This document shows, in pieces, positions 1 to 10,984 of a stretch of DNA of 64,000 nt. Source of the stretch: Reticulitermes speratus (taxonomy: Eukaryota > Arthropoda > Insecta > Blattodea > Rhinotermitidae); the NCBI GenBank assembly GCA_021186555.1, contig JAJKFL010000014.1, forward strand, positions 44,042,700 through 44,106,699, given 5' to 3'. The position numbers and the translations under genes were made by a program. Numbering within the stretch: position 1 is the stretch's first letter; each line of letters opens with the position of its first letter. Under the pieces are notes generated by a model. That model ran no database searches. It saw only the letters and a program-made list of their open reading frames with translations, and was not told the origin of the DNA.

Positions 1-899
1 ACGGTCTGTGTACTAGGAGACAGACCGCCCGGCCAGCCGAAGAACGGTCTGTGTACTAGGAAACAGACCGGCCGGCCAGCCGAAGAACGGTCTGTGTACT
101 AGAAGGAGACAGACCGGCCGGCCAGCCGAAGAACGGTCTGTGTACTAGAAGGAGACAGACCGGCCGGCCAGCCGAAGAACGGTCTGTGTACTAGAAGGAG
201 ACAGACCGGCCGGCCAGCCGAAGAACGGTCTGTGTACTAGAAGGAGACAGACCGGCCGGCCAGCCGAAGAACGATCTGTGTACTAGAAGGAGACAGACCG
301 GCCGGCCAGCCGAAGAACGGTCTGTGTACTAGGAGACAGACCGGCCGACCAGCCGAAGAATGGTCTGTGTACTAGGAGACAGACCGGCCGGCCAGCCGAA
401 GAACGGTCTTTGTACTAGAAGGAGACAGACCGGCCGGCCAGCCGAAGAACGGTCTGTGTACTAGGAGACAGACCGGCCGACCAGCCGAAGAACGGTCTGT
501 GTACTAGAAGGAGACAGACCAGCCGGCCAGCCGAAGAACGGTCTGTGTACTGGAAGGAGACAGACCGGCCGGCCAGCCGAAGAACGGTCTGTGTACTAGA
601 AGGAGACAGACCGGTCGGCCAGCCGAAGAACGGTCTGTGTACTAGAAGGAGACAGACCGGCCGGCCAGCCGAAGAACGGTCTGTGTACTAGGAGACAGAC
701 CGGCCGGCCAGCCGAAGAACGGTCTGTGTACTAGAAGGAGACAGACCGGCCGGCCAGCCGAAGGACGGTCTGTGTACTAGAAGGAGATAGACCGGCCGGC
801 GAGCCGAAGAACGGTCTGTGTACTAGAAGAAGACAGACCGGCCGGCCAGCCGAAGAACGGTCTGTGTACTAGAAGGAGACAGACCGGCCGGCCAGCTGA
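1..899. repeat. 43/46-bp tandem array with hairpin in each unit
   Basis: About 20 head-to-tail copies run from the left edge of the window to about 899. Units are 46 bp, or 43 bp where the agaagg segment is shortened to agg. Each unit holds a perfect 8-bp inverted repeat, CGGTCTGT and ACAGACCG, around a 10-13 base loop, followed by the palindrome GGCCGGCC. Copies differ by only a few substitutions, so the array is young or homogenised. It probably continues to the left. No coding function is seen. Confidence 0.97.
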
Positions 900-1477
900 A
901 GCTTCTGGTCGTGTAGCAATGCGGTCCTATAAAAAGGGGCAGCAACATATCCGTGTGCACCTTTGTGTAGACCCCGGGGGAAGAAGGTCGCAAGTACAGA
1001 TGCAGAGGAAACTGTTTACATGTAGAGGGACAGAGGGGGAGTGGAGGTATACCTCTTCTCATTCTTGAACGCGGCAGTAGATGGCCGTTGGAAATTGTTT
1101 AAGAAATGTGGACTTTGAGTTGTCACAGCTGTATTCTTATGTTAACAGCTTGTATAGGATGAAATGAATATGTTAAGGCTTGCTTTATTGAAACCATCTT
1201 CAGGTGTAGCATGCAGCAACATGAAAGGTACTCATTATTGTTACATTATTGCACTCTAGATCTGAAGCATGAATACAACAAGCTGACACTGCTTTAACCC
1301 CGTGCACATTCGTATTCATTAGCATCGAAGGAAACAGTTTATTTAGCAGCCACTTCTTGTGGTACAGCAAGCCTTGCCATTCAGTTAGGTAAGATATGTT
1401 CAGTGATCAAAAACAATTGGAGAATGTGGAATACTTCAGCTATTTGTGTAGCATGATAACAAATTATGCAAGGTGTT
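900..1477. other. Intergenic, SINE B relic
   Basis: No gene is visible. A TATA-like string, TATAAAAAGG, lies at 928-937, but nothing downstream supports a promoter. Positions 1026-1085 resemble the 3' half of SINE family B on the minus strand (agagggggagtggaggtat). The rest is unassigned. Confidence 0.6.
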
Positions 1478-1785
1478 ATAGGAAAGGATAGAAGTGACGG
1501 GAAGACGAGGGAGAAGACGTAAGCAGCTACTGGATGACCTTAAGGAAAGAGAAGATACTGAAAATTGAAAGAGGAAGCACTAGATCGCACCCTGTGGAGA
1601 ACTCACTTTGGAAGAGGCTACGGGCCTGTCGTAAGACAGACTGCAGAATGAAGAGGCTACGGACCTGTCGTAAGACAGACTGCAGAATGAAGAGGCTACG
1701 GACCTGTCGTAAGACAGACTGCAGAATGAAGAGGCTACGGACCTGTCGTAAGACAGACTGCAGAATGAAATGAATGAATTTACGT
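1478..1785 (+). pseudogene. RTE-like LINE 3' end, frameshifted, with amplified terminus
   Basis: The sequence decodes as the C-terminal tail of an RTE-like non-LTR retrotransposon reverse transcriptase. Residues IEVTGRRGRRRKQLLDDLKE are readable from about 1489. A one-base loss near 1550 shifts the frame, after which the terminal GRGYGPVVRQTAE and stop can be read. It matches the longer relative at 10997-11327 on the minus strand. The last 39 bp are repeated four times before a short (AATG)n tail at about 1768-1785. It is 5'-truncated and non-functional. Placement in RTE rather than a neighbouring LINE clade is an inference from the tail repeat and protein pattern. Confidence 0.8.
1612..1767 (+). 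repeat. 39-bp x4 tandem repeat from a LINE terminus
   Basis: Four 39-bp copies, each equivalent to the last 12 codons plus stop of the LINE reading frame. The first has cgggcc and the other three cggacc, so copies two to four are closer to each other than to the original. Confidence 0.93.
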
Positions 1786-2631
1786 ATAACGTATTATGAA
1801 AGTTGAATTAATTACATTTTTAAGTAAAAGTAAACGTGTCTTTGGTAATGAAACTTCGCACTGTGACACTGCCACAAGTTTTACAGCCGCTGTCCTGCAG
1901 TTCTGCCAACCTTCACAATCCGATGCTGTAGTGTGTATGTAAGATGGCCGTGACACTTAGCAGTTTTATGTAAGCTGTGGCACGATGCCAGATTTGCTTT
2001 GGGATTGTTTATCAGCGTATCAAAATTAATTTTGTTGTACTTCGTTCATTATAATTCTGTGTTGTCGTAGTCTTAATGACACGTGACATGAACGACTGTA
2101 GCCTGCAGTTCGCGATGTGTCGCCATGACAGCTGTACACCATGTAACATAATTTGACGGGGCCCCGTGCTACATGCATAGGCATGAAGTCTATACTGGAA
2201 GCTGATTTTAAGGAATGCTGGGGACTTTCTGGTAATTGGCTTCTGATAATTTGTGTGTGCGCGTGCGCTGTTCGTATTTTTAAGGTTTGTGCTTTGAACT
2301 AAGCAAGCCGTGTGGTCAGTTCGGGTTCAATGTGCATTTTTAAAGGTGAAAATTAAACAATTTTATGCGCATTTCCCACTAAAGTGAGGTTATGGACAGC
2401 AATGTGACACGCTTCCGAAATCTGGCTTGGAAGTTTGTTTTTAGATGACGGAAAGGAATGGACATTGTCTGCATATGTTCCTTGTCTCACCGAAAGCGCG
2501 GTCTACCCACTACAACTCCTTCGTATTGCGGAGGTCTCGGGTTCAAATTTCGGTCCAGATTTCTACTGCCATACCCACTTAATTTTTTATGGTTTTTCGT
2601 CGTTCCTGCAGGCCGGTGTATGGAGAGCAGG
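1786..2631. other. Intergenic, weak tRNA-like relic
   Basis: No gene is visible. At 2545-2560 a B-box-like ggttcaaatt sits about 60 bases downstream of an A-box-like stretch, which may be the remains of a tRNA-derived SINE head. The match is weak. The rest is unassigned unique sequence. Confidence 0.5.
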
Positions 2632-3377
2632 TGAAACTGGTCTACAGTCTGTGCAACTGGTCAACAGTCTGTGCAACTGGTCTACAGTCTGTGCAACTGG
2701 TCAACAGTCTGTGCAACTGGTCAACAGTCTGTGCAACTGGTCTACAGTCTGTGCAACTGGTCTACAGTCTGTGCAACTGGTCTACAGTCTGTGCAACTGG
2801 TCAACAGTCTGTGCAACTGGTCTACAGTCTGTGCAACTGGTCAACAGTCTGTGCAACTGGTCTACAGTCTGTGCAACTGGTCAACAGTCTGTGCAACTGG
2901 TCTACAGTCTGTGCAACTGGTCAACAGTCTGTGCAACTGGTCTACAGTCTGTGCAACTGGTCTACAGTCTGTGCAACTGGTCAACAGTCTGTGCAACTGG
3001 TCTACAGTCTGTGCAACTGGTCTACAGTCTGTGCAACTGGTCAACAGTCTGTGCAACTGGTCTACAGTCTGTGCAACTGGTCTACAGTCTGTGCAACTGG
3101 TCTACAGTCTGTGCAACTGGTCAACAGTCTGTGCAACTGGTCAACAGTCTGTGCAACTGGCCCACAGTCTGTGCACTGGTCAACAGTCTGTGCAACTGGT
3201 CAACAGTCTGTGCAACTGGTCTACAGTCTGTGCAACTGGTCAACAGTCTGTGCACTGTCACACTGACTGGTCAACAGTCCTGTGCAACTGGTCACATCTG
3301 TGCAACTGGTCAACATCTGGCAACTAACAGTCTGTGCAACTGGCCCACAGTCTGTGCAACTGGTCTACAGTCTGTCC
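2632..3377. repeat. 20-bp tandem array (~37 copies)
   Basis: The unit is TCTACAGTCTGTGCAACTGG or its TCAACAG variant. Copies are nearly identical from 2641 to about 3170, then acquire indels to the right edge. Because 20 is not a multiple of 3 and the unit has no stop in any frame, all three forward frames are open. The resulting 220-320 codon frames are artefacts. Confidence 0.98.
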
Positions 3378-3444
3378 AGTTTATCATGTTCTAATCATTC
3401 CTCTATTCCATGGTGTGTAGTCTCGGCTAGTAAAGTCGACCTTC

Positions 3445-3510
3445 CCATTGCGCAACAGCCCCTCGTGGGCCAGAGCCTCCTCATTATCGATGCTTCACGA
3501 TCGCTTCACG
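3445..3510 (-). mobile_element. SINE family A fragment
   Basis: The stretch (…caacagcccctcgtgggcc… then cattatcgatgcttcacgat) matches the 3' half of SINE A at 10712-10780 and 31333-31363. It stops where the 54-bp array begins. Confidence 0.75.
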
Positions 3511-4916
3511 GTAGTACTCATGTCCGCCAATCGTGGCTGACGATACCGAATTGTACTACACTCGGTAGTACTCATGTCCGCCAATCGTGGCTGACGATAC
3601 CGAATTGTACTACACTCGGTAGTACTCATGTCCGCCAATCGTGGCTGACGATACCGAATTGTACTACACTCGGTAGTACTCATGTCCGCCAATCGTGGCT
3701 GACGATACCGAATTGTGCTACACTCGGTAGTACTCATGTCCGCCAATCGTGGCTGACGATACCGAATTGTACTACACTCGGTAGTACTCATGTCCGCCAA
3801 TCGTGGCTGACGATAACCGAATTGTGCTACACTCGGTAGTACTCATGTCCGCCAATCGTGGCTGACGATACCGAATTGTGCTACACTCGGTAGTACTCAT
3901 GTCCGCCAATCGTGGCTGACGATACCGAATTGTGCTACACTCGGTAGTACTCATGTCCGCCAATCGTGGCTGACGATACCGAATTGTACTACACTCGGTA
4001 GTACTCATGTCCGCCAATCGTGGCTGACGATACCGAATTGTGCTACACTCGGTAGTACTCATGTCCGCCAATCGTGGCTGACGATACCGAATTGTGCTAC
4101 ACTCGGTAGTACTCATGTCCGCCAATCGTGGCTGACGATACCGAATTGTGCTACACTCGGTAGTACTCATGTCCGCCAATCGTGGCTGACGATACCGAAT
4201 TGTGCTACACTCGGTAGTACTCATGTCCGCCAATCGTGGCTGACGATACCGAATTGTACTACACTCGGTAGTACTCATGTCCGCCAATCGTGGCTGACGA
4301 TACCGAATTGTGCTACACTCGGTAGTACTCATGTCCGCCAATCGTGGCTGACGATACCGAATTGTGCTACACTCGGTAGTACTCATGTCCGCCAATCGTG
4401 GCTGACGATACCGAATTGTCTACACTCGGTAGTACTCATGTCCGCCAATCGTGGCTGACGATACCGAATTGTGCTACACTCGTAGTACTCATGTCCGCCA
4501 ATCGTGGCTGACGATACCGAATTGTGCTACACTCGGTAGTACTCATGTCCGCCAATCGTGGCTGACGATACCGAATTGTGCACACTCGGTATAGTACTCA
4601 TGTCCGCCAATCGTGGCTGACGATACCGAATTGTGCTACACTCGGTAGTACTCATGTCCGCCAATCGTGGCTGACGATACCGAATTGTGCTACACTCGGT
4701 AGTACTCATGTCCGCCAATCGTGGCTGACGATACCGAATTGTGCTACACTCGGTAGTACTCATGTCCGCCAATCGTGGCTGACGATACCGAATTGTGCTA
4801 CACTCGGTAGTACTCATGTCCGCCAATCGTGGCTGACGATACCGAATTGTGCTTACACTCGGTAGTACTCATATCCGCCAATCGTGGCTGACGATACCGA
4901 ATTGTGCTACACCCGG
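3511..4916. repeat. 54-bp tandem array (26 copies)
   Basis: The unit starts GTAGTACTCATGTCCGCCAA. The length of 1,406 bp is almost exactly 26 units. Single-base indels cluster at about 4418-4590 and 4850. The cactcggta core of the unit also occurs in SINE A, whose 3' part abuts the left edge, so the array may have grown from a SINE A copy. Reading frames of up to 207 codons on both strands are by-products of an 18-codon period. Confidence 0.97.
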
Positions 4917-5466
4917 TGACCGATTTTAGGACCCCCGCAGCAGTTGTTGAACCGCGCCCAGCGCCATAATTCAACAAGATGCCAGTAACGGGTCGGCGAA
5001 CTGTCCTTGGTGTGGTGATGTCTGCTGAAAATGCAGCGAGCTGCAGTCGCACCGAGTGTAGTGGTCATTACATCGCCTGTACATTGGCTATCCTAGCCTA
5101 GGTGTTCAGACTGTCTCCAACAAAATTACCATAAAGTGGGCAGAGGTATGGCTCCACGGGCTCACTCACTCCCGTATTCAGTGGTAGTACCTGGGGTTGT
5201 TCCCACGGGGGCAAAGCGGGCGGAGCGTGTAGTTGATCAGTCATCTAGTGCCGAGGTTAAGGTGAGTGGAAGAAATTAGGATGAAATTAAGTTACAATAT
5301 AAAGTGAACGGGAGGATTTGAGACCGTGTGGTTTGGTAGATAGATGGACGAACCTGCTGCCTCCGTCTTCATGGTAGAAGTGTGCCTGAGTACGTGCCGT
5401 GAGAAACCTCGGCTGTCGTCTTGTGTGCTATGGTCTGTTCTTTAGAAAATCGACCATTTCAGTTTG
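4917..5466. other. Intergenic with SINE B relic
   Basis: No gene is visible. Positions 5195-5275 (gggggcaaagcgggcggagcg, then ctagtgccgaggttaag) resemble SINE family B in plus orientation. The rest is unassigned. Confidence 0.55.
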
Positions 5467-5474
5467 ATCCTGGA

Positions 5475-5965
5475 CAAGGGCGCACCCAAGAGGGGGCTGC
5501 CGGGCTGTAGCCCCCCCAAACCCCCTAAAACCGAAATTTAAAAAAAAAACAGATTTTGTAAATACGGTATCAAAAGTTTTTTTGTGATTTACCCTTCAGC
5601 CGAAATCAGCCACTGAAATCAGCTGATGACAGTACATTAACATTTTGAAAAACGAATTAATAAAATTAAAAAAAAAACAAGAAGATAGGACACTGTGATT
5701 GAGTGATGGAACATGTAGTTATATTTGTATATATATATAATATAATATTGTTATATTATATATATAATAATATTTATATATATATATTATGTATATATAT
5801 ATATATATATATATATAAATGCAGTTGCAGACAGTGTTATGTTGTACTTACGACATAATTGTTAAAATAAAACATAAATTATATATAACCTAAGGGTCAG
5901 TCCCCGCTCCCCCCCCCCCCCCCCCTCTCCCGGCCACCTAATGAAAAAATTTGGGTGCGCGCCTG
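5475..5965. mobile_element. hAT-type MITE with 8-bp target duplication
   Basis: The ends are CAAGGGCGCACCCAAG on the left and, in reverse complement, CAGGCGCGCACCCAAA on the right, 13 of 16 matching. The flanks atcctgga (5467-5474) and gtcctgga (5966-5973) match at 7 of 8 bases, fitting the 8-bp duplication of hAT elements. The interior is non-coding: poly-C tracts, A-rich runs and an AT microsatellite at about 5725-5818. Confidence 0.75.
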
Positions 5966-5973
5966 GTCCTGGA

Positions 5974-6975
5974 AAGTAGGTTGTGCCTTTCAGTTACCAT
6001 CAGCCCCGAGCGTGCGTACACAAAATGCGTGACGTTTGATCCTCCGACAGACTTACGCATCTGTTCGTGCCAAGACCGTGAGAACAGCCGTCAGGACAGA
6101 GCAAGTGCGACTTGGAGTCGCCTTTCACTTGCGTTGGCTACCAGCAGCGGTAGCGGGTATATCGCCATTCACGTCTCTGTAATACCGACCGAACATGGCG
6201 GCCCTCCTGCCTCTTATTTAAGAGGACGCAGGTTCAAGTCTTGATTTGGAGATCGGCTATCCTAATCGCCTCAGTCTCTCAGGGGCTGCATGTCTTTATG
6301 GTTGTCCTGTGCATGCCACGAAGGCGTATGGGGGACTGGAGATGCGCCTACAGTTTTGAAGTGGCTCCTACATTTTTGGGCAATGTGTGCATTCCTGGTT
6401 TGACAGCTTAATAATCTGCAGTGAAAAGCGTAGATTGTGAAGCTGTTCATTGCACGGCTTTATCCAATATCCGGTTACGAAATTCTTTCTCTTCATTCCA
6501 AATGTTGACTTAAGCCACTTTTGTTGTCAAATACCCGCAATCTGCGTCAAATTTGAAGTCATCACGGCGCTGGATGAATATTTCTGTCTCCTGGGACGAT
6601 TCCGGAGTACGTACGAAAGTTTCGGAAGAACATGGTACCTCCTTTTGCATGGTGGAACTACCTACCAACTCATCTCACCAAGTATCTACTCGTATGTGAC
6701 GTCTTCTGAGATTTGTTGGGCGAGAGGTTCCCGACGTTTCGGATCATTGTCGTGCCTTCATCTTCAGTTTCAAACAAGATGAACGTCGGTAACAGTTTAC
6801 CCAACGACACGGCGTCATATCGAGAAGGCTTGAAATTTCAGAACACCGCTGTGACAACGAGCCCGAAATCTCGTCCCATTTACATCCTTGATTTTGTCAT
6901 GCGTGTGAAATGCCGTATAAGCCGAATGTAAGGTGAGGTTTTTTCTTTCATTACATCGTCGCATACAGAAGCGGG
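5974..6975. other. Intergenic, few relics
   Basis: No gene is visible. A B-box-like ggttcaagtc at 6231-6240 may be a tRNA-derived relic. A decayed hammerhead-like motif is listed separately at 6733-6767. The frame of 110 codons at 6450-6782 shows no recognisable domain and runs into that motif, so I do not call it a gene. Confidence 0.5.
6733..6767 (-). ncRNA. Decayed hammerhead-like motif
   Basis: Read on the minus strand, CTGAAGA plus T is followed about 18 bases later by GAAACGTCGG, the spacing and words shared by the better motifs in this window. Stem II pairing is poor, so this is probably an inactive relic of a Penelope-like terminus. Confidence 0.4.
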
Positions 6976-7484
6976 GTTCGCCTTATGAGCGAGTCCTTAC
7001 TCATTACCGTCGCCTTATGACGAGTCCTCTCACCTCCGTCGCCTTATAAGCGAGTCTTACGTCACTTGCCGTCGCCTTATGAGCTAGTCCTTACTCCTGC
7101 CGTCGCCTTATAGCGAGTCCTTACGTCACTTGCCGTCGCCTTATGAGCGAGTCCTCGTGACTGCCGCGCCTTTTGAGCGAGTCCTTACGTCACTTCCCGT
7201 CGCCATAAGCGGTCCTTAGTCATTGTCGCCTTAAGAGCGAGTCCTTACGTCACTTCCCGTCGCTATGTGCGAGTCCTTACGTAACTTCCCGTCGCATATA
7301 AGCAGTCCTTAGTCACTTGTCGCCTTAAGAGCGAGTCCTTACGTCACTTGCCGTCGCCTTATGAGCGAGTCCTTACGTCACTTCCCGTCGCCATATAAGC
7401 GAGTCCTTAGTCACTTGTCGCCTTAAGAGCGAGTCCTTACGTCACTTCCCGTCGCCTTATGTGCGAGTCCTTACGTCACTTCCC
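6976..7484. repeat. Degenerate 34-bp tandem array (~15 copies)
   Basis: The unit is approximately gtcgccttatgagcgagtcc plus ttacgtcacttccc. Most copies have lost one to several bases, and hardly two are identical. The array is old or the consensus here is poor. Confidence 0.9.
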
Positions 7485-8369
7485 AGTAACACGTTAGGGA
7501 CACGTCATATTCTAGTAAACAGTGACTATACGGCATGCTATAGCACTGCTTCTCGCTCAGAATTCAGGTGAAAGCTGTGGCGGTATTTGCACAGTCAGCT
7601 TTGTGAATGTTTCATCACATTTCCTACATTTTCTGAGTTTTGTTTTCCTGTAAATGCCCCAATGGGAAAGAGGATGCCGCCTTATATTTGGGTTTATACG
7701 GTGTTTACTGTGAAGTTCCCAGTTACGTACTTTTCTCCAGTTCCTGTTACTTCCTCCCCCTGTGTCTGTACAGCTCTCACAGCCCCCTGTTTTCGAACAC
7801 AGTTCATGTCCCTTCGAACGCACGACACAAGATCCACAACAGAGGTCATCAAAGGGCTCTCTGTCCCTCCTCCACCTACTTCCTCATTGGGGTGTAAGCT
7901 GCAGTTCTTCGTCCTCCGCCTCGTCTCACCTTTCTGTTAATGCAATTTTGTTTCCTCAAGGACAGTCCCTGCTGCTCGGCCTGCAGAACAGCTAACTACA
8001 CTGGAAATTATCTCCGAGCCTTCAAGCGGCTGGAATGTGTTTCAGGTGCTTTCACAAGGAGACAAAGTTTCGATGTGGCGTTTGTTTCAAAACAGCGGTC
8101 AGGCGAAGTACGCATAGTTCACAGTTTTGTTTTTACTTTTTGCCCTCCATACTTTACTGGACTATTGTTATATCCATTTTATGCCTTTTTCCTTCTACGC
8201 TTACAACTTCCAATGACATCCTCTCATGATTTTTGAGTTATTTAACGACGCTCTCATTTTTTTTTGTGGTGAAGGGCCCCGCAGCAGAAGCTACGGACGC
8301 ACCGCAACCTTAAGGCTTATGTGCAACCTTGTGATGAAGATGAAGAGAAAGATGATTAGTTCTGTAATT
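7485..8369. other. Intergenic, unassigned
   Basis: Frames of 60-117 codons overlap on both strands at 7557-8236, but none shows a domain, signal peptide or codon pattern I can support. Nothing else is recognised. Confidence 0.45.
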
Positions 8370-8543
8370 TTTCCAAGTAATGGAGCACCGATGGAATGAA
8401 ATTGACAGGGGAAAACCGAATTACTCGGGGAAAACCTGTCCCACTGCCACTTTGTCCACCACAAATCCCACATGGACTGGCCTGGAATCGAACTGGAGCC
8501 TCAGGAGTGAGAGGCCGGCCACTAACAGCCCCGAGCTGTGACA
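8370..8543 (-). mobile_element. SINE family D (tRNA-derived), minus strand
   Basis: Reading the minus strand there is a tRNA-like head with a B box ccagttcgattccagg near 8485-8500, then a body containing tgtggtggacaaagtggcag and a 3' part ending near tgctccattact. It matches copies at 33474 and 23937 on the plus strand. Confidence 0.8.
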
Positions 8544-8780
8544 TTGCTCCCGTTTTTAATATTTCCTACTAACATTTTGTATGTATTTCTCATCCCCATG
8601 CTTGCTACATACCCGCCCATCTAGTCCTTGATCTAATGACATTCTTCAGTATTCAGTGAAAGTATAATTACAGTTAGAAAAGTCTTCTCAAATCACCCCG
8701 ACGTTTTCCACCCCGTTGTGCTGTTTACAGTCTGTATACACACCGTGAAAACAATTAGATACGTGCTGTTCTAATAATTA

Positions 8781-8965
8781 CAGTCGAACCCGGTTATAAC
8801 GACATCGGTTTACACGGCACCTCGCCTGTAGCGTCAGGTATTCTATGGTACCAATTAATTCCTCACTGTTAATCATAACATTATATTCCTCGGTTATAAC
8901 AACACTCGGTTATAACGACACAAAATATTCAGTCCCGTTCATGACGTTATAACAGGGCACGACTG
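8781..8965. mobile_element. pogo-like MITE
   Basis: The terminal inverted repeats are CAGTCGAACCCGGTTATAAC and, in reverse complement, CAGTCGTGCCCTGTTATAAC. Both ends abut TA (8779-8780 and 8966-8967), the duplication expected for Tc1/mariner/pogo elements. The motif ggttataacgacac recurs inside. It is 185 bp with no coding sequence, and is related to the copy at 16637-17062. Confidence 0.85.
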
Positions 8966-8967
8966 TA

Positions 8968-9316
8968 TTTTCGTTTTCACCTCATGTTTCGCGTGTTATT
9001 CAGTCATATTGATGACGTCACCTAGTACGTTTTAAAGAATTACTAATGTCTTATAAACCTTTAGGGTCTGATATTTCTGCGGTGGTGAATGTTCTTATTG
9101 TGGTGTGCTGGAGTATGACACCGTACAGTTTGGTTGGCGGGTAACACATTTTAGAATAATATAATGCCTTCTTATATACCCTGAAGAAGGAGGTAGTAAG
9201 TCTGTGTCCGTCCATTGATAGCCACGTACCAGACTACACGGTGTCATAAAAAGAAGCAACAGCATGAGTTTGCTAAACGTGCTGAATGGAGAAACGAGAC
9301 GGAGGTACAGAGCAAA
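8968..9316. other. Intergenic, unassigned
   Basis: No gene or repeat is recognised here. Confidence 0.5.
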
Positions 9317-9398
9317 TACAGGGCATACACAAAAGAATGGTGCGGTTTTAATAGTGAACGCTATTAAAACCGCACCATTGTTTTGTGTATGCCCTGTA
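9317..9398. mobile_element. Miniature hairpin MITE (Tc1/mariner-type ends)
   Basis: A near-perfect palindrome has 38-bp arms (one mismatch) around a 6-base loop, 9355-9360. The arms begin TACAGGGCATACACAAAAGA and share the terminal repeat of the larger element at 33664-34060, so this is a miniature derivative of that family. The outermost TA on both sides is the likely target duplication. Confidence 0.88.
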
Positions 9399-9923
9399 TA
9401 AATGAGGTTGAAACGAAATGCTGATTTTTAAGTTAAGGCACTTCATATGTCCCTGTGCTTAATTGAGCACCACGTATTGAAGACTACAATAATGGACGTA
9501 TAACTCCACGCATTCTTAACCTCGACGCTCAATGGATGTGAGCGCTCAGCTTTACGCCCCGGCCACTTTATCCGGGTATCTGTTGAACAGAAGAGTGTGT
9601 GTGCCCCAGAGGGGGTCTGAACGCTGTGCACAAGAAACGAGTGTATGCCCCTGACGGCAGTCTGACCCCGACAGTCCGTTCGTCAAGGCCGTAGCGTAGT
9701 GCTGACTGAGCTACGGCGGCAGGCTCCTTTTATTCGTCACGAGGAACGTTAGAAAGACAGGCGACGTTGCGTCTAACGCAGACGGTCGCAGTGCGCACAC
9801 CTGTGATCACAGTCCATACTCTGTGCACTTGTGCAAGTCCCCCCCCCCCCCCCCCCCGGTGCAAGTCCCCCCCGTACAAGTCCCCCCCGTCGGCAAGCCC
9901 CCCTCTACCCCCAATCTGCGTAC
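9399..9923. other. Intergenic with SINE B relic
   Basis: No gene is visible. Positions 9490-9570 (taactccacgcattcttaac, then acgccccggccactttatcc) match SINE family B in minus orientation. A poly-C run lies at 9840-9858, with a short variable repeat of gtacaagtcccccc type next to it. Confidence 0.55.
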
Positions 9924-10024
9924 TACAAGGTGTCTGTGAGCGCGGCAGCTGTCACGAAGTGTCTGGCTTACGTAGGCTTTATATGCGACACAGTCGAGGG
10001 ACACGATAAAAGATACATCCTGTA
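9924..10024. mobile_element. MITE family E, degraded copy
   Basis: The right end gggacacgataaaagatac then atcctgta matches the terminal repeat of the MITE at 40852-40970. The left end (tacaaggtgtctgtgagcg) is diverged. Both ends carry TA. Confidence 0.6.
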
Positions 10025-10677
10025 GTTTTAAATATGAAAGAACAGTGTGCAGTTTTAATAAAGTGTCAACAATTTCAAACAGCAGCTACGCAGTGTGACT
10101 GGATGTTTGCATAATATTATCATGACTGTGAATACTGCAGGGGTTGCGGGACTTCCCCCTACCTCTGGGAGCTTCGTGACACGTGACTAAACCGCGGCTC
10201 AGATATTCGGCTTGAAATTTTAAAATTGGCTCGGCTTCGAAACATCCCAATAGCTACCGGTACTCCGAAACGTGAAATTAAATCATTTTGTGTGGTTTTG
10301 AAACTTTTCTTTTCTTCTTTTAGAGAAACTGTCGCAAGCACAAAGCGCAAACGGAAGTGTTCTGCCCGAAAGGAGCTCAAACAGTGAGCAGTGTACACTT
10401 ACAGTGCAGGCAGGCGTATTTCGTCTGCTGTGCTGATTTGCTATAGAGGAGGAGCGAAACAAATTTTCGAAATACATTTTTGACAAATATTTGAAAACAA
10501 ATTTGAACTTGTCAGGGGGGGGGGGGGGAAATTCGAGGTTTCAAATCATGCCATTTATATATCGTCGACTGTCGTTTCCCTTTAGTTATGTTACAGCCAC
10601 TGATTTATCAGCTCTAGCTATGTATGTCTTGCTGTTTCAGTGACGCACGGTTTTTCTACTTATTCTCATTTTGTGGG
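10025..10677. other. Intergenic, unassigned
   Basis: A poly-G run lies at about 10516-10530. No gene is recognised. The short frames at 10159-10486 show no domain. Confidence 0.45.
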
Positions 10678-10689
10678 CTGCAGCAGTCT

Positions 10690-10963
10690 TCTTCTTCTTT
10701 TTCTTCTTCTTCCAATGGCTCGACAGCCCTTGGGGGCCTATGCTTCCTCATTATCGACGCTTCACGATCACACTTTAGACACACCGCACTCGGTAGGACT
10801 CCTCTGGACGAGTGATCAGCCCGTCGCAGAGACCTCTACCTGACAACACACAACACTCACAACAGATAAACATCCATGCCCTAGGTGGGATTCGAACCCA
10901 CAATCCCAGTAAGCGAGCGGCCGCAGACCGACGCCTTAGACCGCGCGGCCACTGCGATCGACT
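10690..10963 (-). mobile_element. SINE family A, tRNA-Leu-like head, full length
   Basis: The minus strand starts with a tRNA-like head: A-box region TGGCCGCGCGGTCTAAGGC and B box GGGTTCGAATCCC (10886-10900 on the plus strand). The A box resembles that of tRNA-Leu. A body of about 150 bp follows, then a (GAA)n-type tail (ttc runs at 10689-10713). The flanks ctgcagcagtct (10678-10689) and ctgcagtagtct (10964-10975) form a 12-bp target duplication with one mismatch, so the copy is complete and fairly recent. Confidence 0.88.
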
Positions 10964-10984
10964 CTGCAGTAGTCTAGTTATCTT

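Noticed and set aside
928..937. TATAAAAAGG as a core promoter
   Set aside because: No initiator, reading frame or exon-like sequence follows, and such strings are common by chance.
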